This document shows positions 39,833 through 46,712 of a DNA stretch of 46,712 bases, one piece after another. Both the position numbers and the translations under genes were made by a program. How positions within the stretch are numbered: the first letter of the stretch is position 1; each line of letters opens with the position of its first letter. The notes beneath the pieces are model-generated. The model made no database searches. It was given only the letters and a program-made list of their open reading frames with translations, and was not told where the DNA came from. The DNA comes from Mucilaginibacter sp. (GTDB lineage: Bacteria > Bacteroidota > Bacteroidia > Sphingobacteriales > Sphingobacteriaceae): positions 1 to 46,712 of the forward strand of contig NZ_JAQBOD010000007.1 of assembly GCF_028288205.1 (NCBI RefSeq), read 5' to 3'.

Positions 39833-42103
39833 TTATTTAAACATATTTTTCAAAGCAGCCAACTTAACGGCCATATCCGTCTCCACTTCCGACTCTTTCT
39901 TTTTTGGCGGAGGATTATAAGCCGGCTTGGCAGGCTGATTGACTTTAGTAACCGGCGGACGACTCTCTTTTTTAGGCTCGTCGGTTTTCATGGATAACGA
40001 TATCCGCTTGCGGTTTACATCTACTTCGGTAACGGTTACTTCCACCTGTTGGTGTACTTTTAGTACCTCGTTGGGGTCTTTAATAAAGCGGTTGGTGATC
40101 TGGCTCAGATGTACCAGGCCATCCTGGTGCACGCCTATATCAACAAAAGCGCCGAAATTGGTAATGTTGGTTACTATACCCGGCAGCTTCATGCCTGCTT
40201 TCAGGTCTGTAATACTGTTTACACCATCGGTAAAACTAAAAGCTTCAAACTTTTCGCGCGGGTCGCGACCGGGTTTGGCCAGCTCGGCCATAATATCATT
40301 CAGGGTTGGTAAGCCAACGGTTTCGGTAATATATTTTTGCAGTGGGATGCTTTGGCGCAGTTGAGCATCTTTCATCAGATCACTTACCGAGCAGCCTTTA
40401 TCTTTAGCTATTTGTGCTACCAGCGGATATCTTTCCGGATGCACGGCACTTGCATCAAGCGGATTTTCTGCATTGTGAATGCGTAAAAATCCTGCGGCTT
40501 GTTCAAAGGCTTTATCGCCTAAACGCGGTACTTTTTTTAGCTGATCGCGGCGTTTAAAAGCGCCGTTTTCATCGCGGTACTCTACAATTTTTTGCGCAAG
40601 CTGCGGGCCAAGGCCCGATACATACGAAAGTATTTGTTTTGACGCGGTATTCAACTCTACCCCAACCGCGTTAACACAGCTGATAACCGTATCATCCAAA
40701 GATGCCTGCAACTTATTCTGATCTACATCATGCTGGTATTGCCCAACACCGATGGATTTTGGATCGATCTTTACCAATTCTGCTAATGGGTCCATCAACC
40801 TGCGGCCAATAGATACTGCACCCCTTACGGTCACGTCTTTATCCGGAAATTCTTCACGTGCCACGTCAGAGGCGGAATAGATGGACGCGCCGCTTTCATT
40901 CACCATAACAATTTCTGCGCCCGGTAAATTCAGCTTGCGTATAAATAGCTCCGTCTCGCGGCCTGCAGTGCCGTTGCCAATAGCAATGGCTTGTATGTTG
41001 TGTTTATCAAATAAATGCGCAACAGTCTTCTCTGCCTCTTTGGCCTGCCCGGCACCTGTATGCGGAAATACAGCCGTATATTCTAATAGCTTTCCCTGCT
41101 CATCCAAACAAACCACTTTGCAACCTGTACGGAAACCGGGGTCGACAGCCATGGTGCGCTTTTGCCCCAGCGGGGCAGCCAATAATAGCTGGCGGGCGTT
41201 CTCTGCAAATACCCGGATGGCTTCTTCATCGGCTTTCTTTTTGGTAATTAAACGTACCTCTGTTTCCATCGACGGACGCAGTAACCGTTTGTAGCCATCG
41301 GTAATAGCTTGTCTAACCTGGTCGGCAGCTGCATTATGCCCAGTTATAAATGCTTTTTCCAGTTGATCTATTGCCTCTTCCTCAGGTGGTAAAACATCTA
41401 AATAAAGCATCTCTTCCTTCTCGCCGCGGCGCATGGCCAGTATCCTATGTGATGGCGCCGATTTAACGGGTTCTTCCCATTCAAAATAATCTTTATACTT
41501 AATGCCCTCAGTTTCTTTACCCGTAATTACACGGCTTTTAAAACTACCTTTCTCCATAAACAGCTCACGTACTTTGGTACGTACGGCTGTATCTTCGCTT
41601 ATATGTTCGGCAATAATATCTCGTGCACCTGCCAATGCTTCCTCAATGCTGGCAACACCTTTTTCTTCGGATATGTATTTTTCGGCCTCGGCCCCTACAT
41701 CAAATTTATTTTGGGCGAATAGCAGGTCGGCCAGGGGCTGTAAACCTTTTTCGCGGGCGGTAGTAGCACGTGTTTTACGTTTTGGGCGATAGGGCAGGTA
41801 AATATCTTCCAGCAGCACCATCGTTTCGGCGGCGTTAATCTGTTTTTCCAGTTCGGGCGTTAGTTTGCCCATTTCGGTTAATGAGTTTAAAATGGCTTCA
41901 CGACGTTTATCCAGCTCACGTAATTGTTGTATGCGGTCGCGTATGCCGGCCACCTGTACCTCATCCAAACTTCCTGTTAACTCTTTACGGTAACGGGATA
42001 TGAACGGAACGGTAGCGCCTTCGTCTAACAAACTAATGGTGGCAGTGACCTGTTTTTCGGCTATTGAAAATTCGGCAGCTAATTTTTTATGGTGAGTTGT
42101 CAT
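39833..42103 (-). CDS. tex: Tex family RNA-binding protein
   Basis: 756 residues with the full Tex architecture: N-terminal helix-turn-helix region (EFSIAEKQVTATISLLDEGATVPFISRYRKELTG), YqgF-like RNase H fold (TMAVDPGFRTGCKVVCLDEQGKLLEYTAVFPH), helix-hairpin-helix repeats (YVSGLGPQLAQKIVEYRDENGAFKRRDQL) and a C-terminal S1 domain (LPGIVTNITNFGAFVDIGVHQDGLVHLSQI). A Lys/Pro-rich tail follows. Tex is a conserved nucleic-acid-binding transcription accessory factor. It is a monocistronic gene. Confidence 0.95.
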   Translation of the reverse strand: MTTHHKKLAAEFSIAEKQVTATISLLDEGATVPFISRYRKELTGSLDEVQVAGIRDRIQQLRELDKRREAILNSLTEMGKLTPELEKQINAAETMVLLEDIYLPYRPKRKTRATTAREKGLQPLADLLFAQNKFDVGAEAEKYISEEKGVASIEEALAGARDIIAEHISEDTAVRTKVRELFMEKGSFKSRVITGKETEGIKYKDYFEWEEPVKSAPSHRILAMRRGEKEEMLYLDVLPPEEEAIDQLEKAFITGHNAAADQVRQAITDGYKRLLRPSMETEVRLITKKKADEEAIRVFAENARQLLLAAPLGQKRTMAVDPGFRTGCKVVCLDEQGKLLEYTAVFPHTGAGQAKEAEKTVAHLFDKHNIQAIAIGNGTAGRETELFIRKLNLPGAEIVMVNESGASIYSASDVAREEFPDKDVTVRGAVSIGRRLMDPLAELVKIDPKSIGVGQYQHDVDQNKLQASLDDTVISCVNAVGVELNTASKQILSYVSGLGPQLAQKIVEYRDENGAFKRRDQLKKVPRLGDKAFEQAAGFLRIHNAENPLDASAVHPERYPLVAQIAKDKGCSVSDLMKDAQLRQSIPLQKYITETVGLPTLNDIMAELAKPGRDPREKFEAFSFTDGVNSITDLKAGMKLPGIVTNITNFGAFVDIGVHQDGLVHLSQITNRFIKDPNEVLKVHQQVEVTVTEVDVNRKRISLSMKTDEPKKESRPPVTKVNQPAKPAYNPPPKKKESEVETDMAVKLAALKNMFK

Positions 42104-42261
42104 TTATCTATCCTTATTGGGATAGCGAAATTCGGGTTATGGGTGGATATGTCAAAGGGGTGTTGGTAAATAAACTGAGATTTTTCACTTGTTAATTATT
42201 TCAAAAATGTTCAAGAAGACTACGCCGTTATAGGGCTGGAGGGTTTTAGGATTGTCGGCGT

Positions 42262-42627
42262 TTACTTTTTTACCTTCTCCAAATTTCTTTTTACCCTGAA
42301 TTTAACTATCCGGGTTACCAGGTCCAAAGGCATTGGTTTGTTTAGCGGGAATTGTAAGGTGCCTTTTCCTGTTTCATAAACCTTGGTTTCTTCTTTAAAA
42401 GCTTCAATGCCCATTGGTGCGGGGTAAAAGCCAATATGGTTTTTATAGCCGCCAAAATGCACTAAATTGCCGTTGAGTATAAATGTAGGTATACCGTATT
42501 TTATGGCCTCCTGTGCTTCCGGGGCGGCCTCATGTATGGTGGTCCGCATTGTTTGTAATACCTCCTGTACATCTTCGGGATAAGCGGCAATGTATTCGTC
42601 TATGTTTTTTGCTGATTCGCCTTTCAT
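42262..42627 (-). CDS. DUF1801 (YdhG-like) protein
   Basis: 121 residues of the DUF1801 family: IDEYIAAYPEDVQEVLQTMRTTIHEAAPEAQEAIKYGIPTFILNGNLVHFGGYKNHIGFYP, then LQFPLNKPMPLDLVTRIVKFRV. B. subtilis YdhG, a relative, was proposed to be a frataxin-like iron chaperone; that function is not established for this protein. It is a stand-alone gene between tex and the M1 peptidase. Confidence 0.9.
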   Translation of the reverse strand: MKGESAKNIDEYIAAYPEDVQEVLQTMRTTIHEAAPEAQEAIKYGIPTFILNGNLVHFGGYKNHIGFYPAPMGIEAFKEETKVYETGKGTLQFPLNKPMPLDLVTRIVKFRVKRNLEKVKK

Positions 42628-42723
42628 GAGCTTTACTTAACCGGTTCAATACAAAGTTAATATCTTGATTTTAAATTAATGGTGTGCAAAAAAGACATTG
42701 ATAAGGGTGAGATACGACAAAAA

Positions 42724-42750
42724 AAGCCCTTCCTGGTTGGAAGGGCTTTA
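42724..42750 (-). terminator. Intrinsic terminator after the M1 peptidase gene
   Basis: AAAGCCCTTCC and GGAAGGGCTTT (11 bp) around TGGTT. On the minus strand a T-run follows. It lies 20 bp beyond the M1 stop codon. Confidence 0.9.
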
Positions 42751-42769
42751 AATAATTTATGTTTAATGG

Positions 42770-44647
42770 TTACTTAGCCGGCCATTTATTGTTACTTACA
42801 TCGGCATCCATAAATATGCCACCGTCTAAAACAATAGATTTTGCTGTTTTATTGGCTTTGATGGTTATAGTTATATGCTTGTTATTCTTTTCCCAAACGG
42901 CAGCTGTAGCATGGGTGCTTTGGGTGGTGCCATCAGTATAGGTTACAATCACATCAAACGGAACCGCGAAGCCGCCTATATTATTTATAGATAGTTTATA
43001 ACCACCGGCAACCGCTTTGGCATTGTCTAAGCCCAGGTCAATATAACCATTGGTGAAGAACCAATTATTAAAGAACCAATTCAGGTTTCTGCCTGAGCCT
43101 GCATTCATCGAATTAAAATAATCCCATGGAATAGGGTGCTTGCCATGCCAGTTATCCATATAAGTGTGCAGCGCTTTTTTAAATAAAGCATCGCCTAACA
43201 TATCTTTTAATGCCAGATAGCTTAATGATGGCTTGCCATAAGCATTGTTGCCATAACCTGAACGTAGTTCGCTGGTCGGAGTAATGATAGGCAGATCTTC
43301 CGTAGTTGCAGGATCATTGATATAACGCTCAACACGGAATTTTTTATAAAAATTATCCGCCTTTTTCTTGCCATTTTCGGCAGTGCCTATTAAAAGCTCA
43401 AAGGTAGTTGCCCAACCCTCGTCCATAAAGGCATAACGGGTTTCGTTTATCCCCATATAGAAAGGGAAATAAGTATGTGCTATCTCATGATCCTGCACCA
43501 GCTGAGCAAAGCCAAGATCTTTTTCATGGCTATCATTCACCATCATGGGGTACTCCATGTCAGCAAATCCCTGAAAAACGGTCATTTTGGGGAACGGATA
43601 AGGTACACCTGGCCAGTTATGCGAGAACCACCCCAGCGCATTACGGCTAAATTGTACCGAATGATGAAAATCTTCTGATTTATCCGGGTAAGCCGCCTGT
43701 ACACTTGCTGTGCGATGTGTCGCGTCATCAACCAAAACACTTGCGCCATCCCAGTTATAATGGTCGCTTACGCCTACAGTCATGTCTGATATATTGGTGG
43801 CGGTCCATGTCCAGGTGTTCATGGCATTTTGCGTGGTAATGTTTTTTGCGGTCAGATCAGCAGGTGTTGCAATATGTATGGTGCTGTCGCTGGTCATGGA
43901 TGTTTGCAGGCGCTTGGCAAACTCAGGCTGTAAAACCTGGTTAGGATTTTGTAAGGTACCGGTGCTCCATACAATGTAGTTTTTAGGCACGGTTACATTA
44001 AGCGTGTAATTGTTAAAATCATTATAAAACTCCTGCGCGTCCAGGAAAGCTAACATATCCCAGCCGTTATAATCGTCGTACACAGCAACCCGCGGATAAA
44101 AATAGGCCAGGAAGAAAGTGGTCGAGTCGATCATCCCCTCGCGGTTGCTTTCTTTTGATAGCTCAAAGTGCCAGCTAACATTCATCTTAACCGAATCATG
44201 CGGCATTAAAGGCTTAGGCAGGCTGATTGGCTGGTTAGTGCCTGCTGCCCTAACATTATCCCAAACTTTTTTAATGCCATTAACCAGGAAGGTATCTATT
44301 TGTATGCCTGGTGTTAAGTAATCGGCACTTGCACCACTAAAGCGAGCCGCAGCGGGGCGGTGAATATTTAATATCAGTTTTATATTAAGGCTCTTTAGCG
44401 TATCGGGGCTATTATTAAAATAGGTTATTTGCTCAACACCTTTAACCAAACGGTTGGGCGGTGTCATACTAATAGAGATATTATAATTGCCTGTATTTTG
44501 CCAGTAGTTTTTACCCGGTTTCCCATCAAGCGCGCGGGTTTCTTTTTTAAAGGCTTTTTGTATATCGCGTGGCATATACAGGCTTTGGGCATTTGCCTGC
44601 AACAAAAACAGGCATAATAAAGCGGAAATTGAGATTGATTTGAACAT
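42770..44647 (-). CDS. Secreted M1 family metallopeptidase
   Basis: 625 residues with signal peptide MFKSISISALLCLFLLQANA. The gluzincin site HEIAH (387-391) and Glu410 (MDEGWATTFE) give the HExxH-x18-E zinc site. The substrate-binding GxMEN loop appears as FADMEYP (361-367), as in many Bacteroidota secreted M1 enzymes. The C-terminal part (from about 540) is a beta domain rather than the long helical domain of aminopeptidase N. It is probably a periplasmic or secreted aminopeptidase. Confidence 0.93.
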   Translation of the reverse strand: MFKSISISALLCLFLLQANAQSLYMPRDIQKAFKKETRALDGKPGKNYWQNTGNYNISISMTPPNRLVKGVEQITYFNNSPDTLKSLNIKLILNIHRPAAARFSGASADYLTPGIQIDTFLVNGIKKVWDNVRAAGTNQPISLPKPLMPHDSVKMNVSWHFELSKESNREGMIDSTTFFLAYFYPRVAVYDDYNGWDMLAFLDAQEFYNDFNNYTLNVTVPKNYIVWSTGTLQNPNQVLQPEFAKRLQTSMTSDSTIHIATPADLTAKNITTQNAMNTWTWTATNISDMTVGVSDHYNWDGASVLVDDATHRTASVQAAYPDKSEDFHHSVQFSRNALGWFSHNWPGVPYPFPKMTVFQGFADMEYPMMVNDSHEKDLGFAQLVQDHEIAHTYFPFYMGINETRYAFMDEGWATTFELLIGTAENGKKKADNFYKKFRVERYINDPATTEDLPIITPTSELRSGYGNNAYGKPSLSYLALKDMLGDALFKKALHTYMDNWHGKHPIPWDYFNSMNAGSGRNLNWFFNNWFFTNGYIDLGLDNAKAVAGGYKLSINNIGGFAVPFDVIVTYTDGTTQSTHATAAVWEKNNKHITITIKANKTAKSIVLDGGIFMDADVSNNKWPAK

Positions 44648-44787
44648 GTAATAGCGATTTAATAATGATTCAGTTAATGGGTGTAAATGTAGTAAAAGCG
44701 AGCTATTACTGCTTTGATTTTATGGAAGGGGAAATGTTACTATTTTGGATAAGTTATTTAGTAAATTTGCTTAAAAGAAATTTGATT

Positions 44788-44826
44788 ATGACCACAGCAG
44801 CAATAAGAGAAAGGCTAAATATTTGA
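44788..44826 (+). pseudogene. Possible truncated antitoxin start (MTTAAIRERLNI)
   Basis: A 12-codon frame, MTTAAIRERLNI then TGA, preceded by TAAATTTG (44762-44769), a -7-like box. The opening resembles MTTAAIREKL, which I recall as the start of small antitoxin-like proteins next to ParE toxins in Bacteroidota. No continuation is found in any frame. It lies beside the ParE pair below, so it may be the stump of another module. It could equally be chance. Confidence 0.35.
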
Positions 44827-44857
44827 AGCTTGGAAATAGTATGAGGACAAGCGGTGT

Positions 44858-45169
44858 TTATTCTTTATTTCTAAAAGCAGTATTGTTAGAAATTAATCGG
44901 GCGTGATGATGGATGGTAAGAATATTAATTTGTTTTTCAGATGCTATCTCATAAATTATCCTGTAATTTCTGAAAATAAGTTCTCTTAGTTTTTCATTGT
45001 TCAATTCAGGAACGATCCTGCCTGATAAGGGCTGTTTCGGCAGGTTGTTAATGGCATCTTCAATTTTCTTTTTTTCTAAAAAAGAATACTTTATAGAGTC
45101 TCGCTTAATATAATCTACTATTTCTTTAAGGTCAGACCTCGCCGTTTTTGATAGAACTATTTTAACCAC
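44858..45169 (-). CDS. ParE/RelE-family toxin
   Basis: 103 residues of the RelE/ParE superfamily: MVKIVLSKTARSDLKEIVDYIKRDS...INNLPKQPLSGRIVPELNNEKLRELIFRNYRIIYEIASEKQINILTIHHHARLI. The LREL..RNYRIIYEI block and final HHHARL are typical of ParE-type gyrase poisons, though RelE-like ribonuclease activity cannot be excluded. It overlaps the antitoxin gene by 13 bp. Confidence 0.92.
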   Translation of the reverse strand: MVKIVLSKTARSDLKEIVDYIKRDSIKYSFLEKKKIEDAINNLPKQPLSGRIVPELNNEKLRELIFRNYRIIYEIASEKQINILTIHHHARLISNNTAFRNKE

Positions 45170-45339
45170 TCGTCCATTTCTTTTTTAACATCTTCCCAAT
45201 CTAATCCCTCGCCATCCTCAATTTCTTTTTGAGCCGTTTCAATCTTTTGTAAAAGCAATACCCGCTCTACCAAATCATCAACAGAAAATGTATCAGGCAT
45301 GTGTTCAACAAGTGCTGCAACTTTATCTTTTGTAAGCAT
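45157..45339 (-). CDS. Antitoxin of the ParE/RelE-type toxin
   Basis: 60 residues: VAALVEHMPDTFSVDDLVERVLLLQKIETAQKEIEDGEGLDWEDVKKEMDEWLK. This acidic helical protein ends in the WEDVKKEMDEWL pattern common to ParE antitoxins of this type. Unusually for this window, it has a clear Shine-Dalgarno sequence (AAAGGAG, 45346-45352 on the minus strand), which supports this start. Confidence 0.88.
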   Translation of the reverse strand: MLTKDKVAALVEHMPDTFSVDDLVERVLLLQKIETAQKEIEDGEGLDWEDVKKEMDEWLK

Positions 45340-45493
45340 CGCTAACTCCTTTAATTATAAAAGTAAATATACAAATTTTTTAATCATGCTTACCGCGTTC
45401 AAATTTAGTTTAGTTGCTGATTATTTTGGACAGCTAAATCGAAAAAATTATTTAGTAAATTTGGTTAAAGATTTTTTAGCTGTTAGTATAAAT

Positions 45494-45526
45494 AGATTTG
45501 TCAACTTTTTAAAAGTTGACAAATCT
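45494..45526. repeat. 33 bp perfect palindrome (16+1+16)
   Basis: AGATTTGTCAACTTTT, a central T, then the exact reverse complement. It has the same total length, one-base centre and AGATTT/AAATCT ends as the palindrome at 16890-16922, with a different interior. Confidence 0.9.
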
Positions 45527-45580
45527 CACTCCTTAACTTCCAACCTTTCAACTTTTCAACAAAATAACCCAATAATCCAC

Positions 45581-45610
45581 TTGCAAATAAAACAAATAAC
45601 CGTATCTTTG
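45581..45610 (+). promoter_or_regulatory. Promoter of the rplM-rpsI-rpsB operon
   Basis: TTG (45581-45583), a 19 bp spacer, and TATCTTTG (45603-45610) match the Bacteroidota consensus exactly. A short CCCG/CGGG hairpin (about 45614-45628) lies in the 5' leader and could be part of r-protein feedback control (weak inference). Confidence 0.8.
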
Positions 45611-45663
45611 CAGTCCCGAAAAAGCGGGGTATAATAAGATTTTAATAATTTAAATTAAAGCAA

Positions 45664-46101
45664 GTGAATACGTTAAGTTACAAAACTGTCTCAGCCAACA
45701 AAAAAACCGTTAACAAACAGTGGGTTGTTGTTGACGCAAACGGCGAGATTTTGGGGCGCTTGTCTACAAAGATCGCAATGATCATCCGTGGAAAAAACAA
45801 GCCAGATTTTACCCCAAACGTAGACTGTGGTGATAATGTAATAGTTATCAACGCAGACAAGGTAAAGTTGACCGGAAACAAATTCAGCGATAAGCAATAT
45901 GTTTCTTACACAGGTTATCCTGGTGGTCAGCGTTTCATTTCTCCTAAGGAGTTAATGGCAAAACATCCAACACGCGTAATTGAAAAAGCCGTGCGTGGTA
46001 TGTTACCTAAAAGTCGTTTGGGCAAAGCATTGTTTGGCAATTTGCATGTATATGCAGGCGCCGAGCATCCTCATGCAGCACAAAACCCAACAACCATTTA
46101 A
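45664..46101 (+). CDS. rplM: 50S ribosomal protein L13
   Basis: 145 residues from GTG 45664: NTLSYKTVSANKKTVNKQWVVVDANGEILGRLSTKIAMIIRGKNKPDFTPNVDCGDNVIVINADKVKLTGNK, with the L13 signature around YTGYPGG and VRGMLPKSRLGKALFGNLHVYAGAEHPH. It binds 23S rRNA early in large-subunit assembly. It is the first gene of an operon with rpsI and rpsB, as usual in the phylum. Confidence 0.97.
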   Translation: MNTLSYKTVSANKKTVNKQWVVVDANGEILGRLSTKIAMIIRGKNKPDFTPNVDCGDNVIVINADKVKLTGNKFSDKQYVSYTGYPGGQRFISPKELMAKHPTRVIEKAVRGMLPKSRLGKALFGNLHVYAGAEHPHAAQNPTTI

Positions 46102-46120
46102 TTTTTAAAGGAGAAAAGAA

Positions 46121-46510
46121 ATGCCAACAACAACTAACACTTCGGGCAGAAGAAAAACAGCAGTTGCACGCATCTACCTAACAGATGGAAGCGGAGCAAT
46201 TATCGTAAACGGTAAAGATTACAAACAGTATTTCCCTACATTGCCTTTACAATACATCGTAACACAGTCAACAGAAGTTTCTGGTTCAACTGGTTTGTTT
46301 GATGTTAAAGTAAACGTTGCAGGTGGTGGCGTAAAAGGACAGGCTGAGGCCGTTCGTTTAGCTATCGCAAAAGCCATTGTTGAACTCGATCCTGAAAAGA
46401 AACCTTCACTACGAGCTAAAGGTATAATGACACGTGATGACCGTATGGTTGAGCGTAAAAAACCAGGTCGCAAAAAAGCACGTAAGAAATTCCAATTCAG
46501 TAAACGCTAA
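46121..46510 (+). CDS. rpsI: 30S ribosomal protein S9
   Basis: 129 residues: TSGRRKTAVARIYLTDGSGAIIVNGKDYKQYFP...VNVAGGGVKGQAEAVRLAIAKAIVELDPEKKPSLRAKGIMTRDDRMVERKKPGRKKARKKFQFSKR. The C-terminal basic tail that reaches the P-site tRNA is intact (KFQFSKR). A Shine-Dalgarno sequence AAAGGAG (46107-46113) lies 7 bp before ATG. It is co-transcribed with rplM, 19 bp upstream. Confidence 0.97.
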   Translation: MPTTTNTSGRRKTAVARIYLTDGSGAIIVNGKDYKQYFPTLPLQYIVTQSTEVSGSTGLFDVKVNVAGGGVKGQAEAVRLAIAKAIVELDPEKKPSLRAKGIMTRDDRMVERKKPGRKKARKKFQFSKR

Positions 46511-46531
46511 TCAACAAAGGAGGACAACAAA

Positions 46532-46712
46532 ATGGCAAGAACAACATACGACGAATTACTGGACGCTGGTGTACACTTTGGTCACCTTACCCGTAAATGG
46601 GATCCGAAAATGTCACAATACATTTTCATGGAGCGTAACGGTATTCACATTATCGATTTAAATAAAACCTTAACTAAGGTTGAAGAAGCTGCTGCAGCTA
46701 TAAAACAAATTG
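46532..46712 (+). CDS. rpsB: 30S ribosomal protein S2, N-terminal part (cut by window end)
   Basis: 60 codons from ATG 46532: [40 protein letters not shown] and [19 protein letters not shown], the S2 N-terminus with the conserved [15 protein letters not shown] block. It follows rpsI by 21 bp and has the strong Shine-Dalgarno AAAGGAGG (46516-46523). The open frame continues past the window edge. S2 binds late to the small subunit. Confidence 0.96.
   Translation, partial: MARTTYDELLDAGVHFGHLTRKWDPKMSQYIFMERNGIHIIDLNKTLTKVEEAAAAIKQI

Larger units (their letters stand above)
45340..45663. other. Gene-free interval upstream of rplM
   Basis: 324 bp. It contains ATTTTGGA and TTATTTAGTAAATTTG (about 45423-45464), matching the sequence before the possible antitoxin stump at 44743-44769, then the 33 bp palindrome and the rplM promoter. 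No gene is credible. Confidence 0.55.

Overview
The window reads as chromosomal DNA of a Bacteroidota member of the Sphingobacteriaceae type. Mucilaginibacter or a close relative is my best guess, but that is inference. The signs are an IPExxxVDY-family protein beside acpP and pyk, promoters with the Bacteroidota -7 box TAnnTTTG, almost no Shine-Dalgarno sequences, BlaI/M56-TonB pairs, a CreD module, many exported proteins ending their signal peptides in AQ or AFA, and dispersed palindromes. No rRNA, tRNA, CRISPR array, intact insertion sequence or phage gene was seen.

Layout. 1-2.1 kb: start of acpP (-), an IPExxxVDY protein, pyruvate kinase. 2.4-4.8 kb: an Omp85-type barrel and two small membrane proteins. 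4.9-7.8 kb: a BlaI/M56-TonB signalling pair beside a second blaI whose M56 partner has been deleted to a 25-codon remnant. 8-9.4 kb: a beta-CASP metallo-hydrolase. 9.7-15.1 kb: a five-gene minus-strand operon of three Tat-exported mannonate-dehydratase-like proteins and two secreted RraA-like proteins. This is the most unusual functional unit here and may be an extracytoplasmic sugar-acid pathway. 15.3-20.4 kb: an M28 peptidase, a small conserved protein, a two-component system and a DUF3127 protein with an SSB-like tail. 20.5-25.9 kb: an rRNA methyltransferase, a secreted TonB-like protein, an XRE regulator, an HD hydrolase, a 260 bp MITE with 9 bp target duplications, an OprB-type porin with DtxR/MntR-like operators, and YceI.

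26-30.3 kb: a 456 bp inverted-repeat element, a sensor kinase, then DUF47-Pit phosphate uptake behind a Pho-box-like promoter, DUF4197, and a cold-shock protein. 30.4-33.5 kb: a ferritin-like protein and the creD / winged-helix regulator / membrane protein module, which carries two copies of one perfect palindromic operator. 33.8-39.7 kb: an aminotransferase, a fatty-acid desaturase, a PIN toxin-antitoxin pair, a luciferase-like monooxygenase, a MaoC hydratase, an SDR protein lacking the YxxxK site, and a Crp/Fnr regulator. 39.8-45.3 kb: Tex, DUF1801, an M1 peptidase, and a ParE toxin-antitoxin pair with a nearby fragment that may be an antitoxin start. 45.6 kb to the end: rplM-rpsI-rpsB, cut by the window edge.

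Most genes are ordinary core or accessory functions. The interest lies in the exported UxuA/RraA operon, the decayed blaI-M56 duplication, the regulatory palindromes (BlaI, DtxR/MntR-like, Pho, CreD module), and several families of small repeats, one with insertion evidence that can be read directly.
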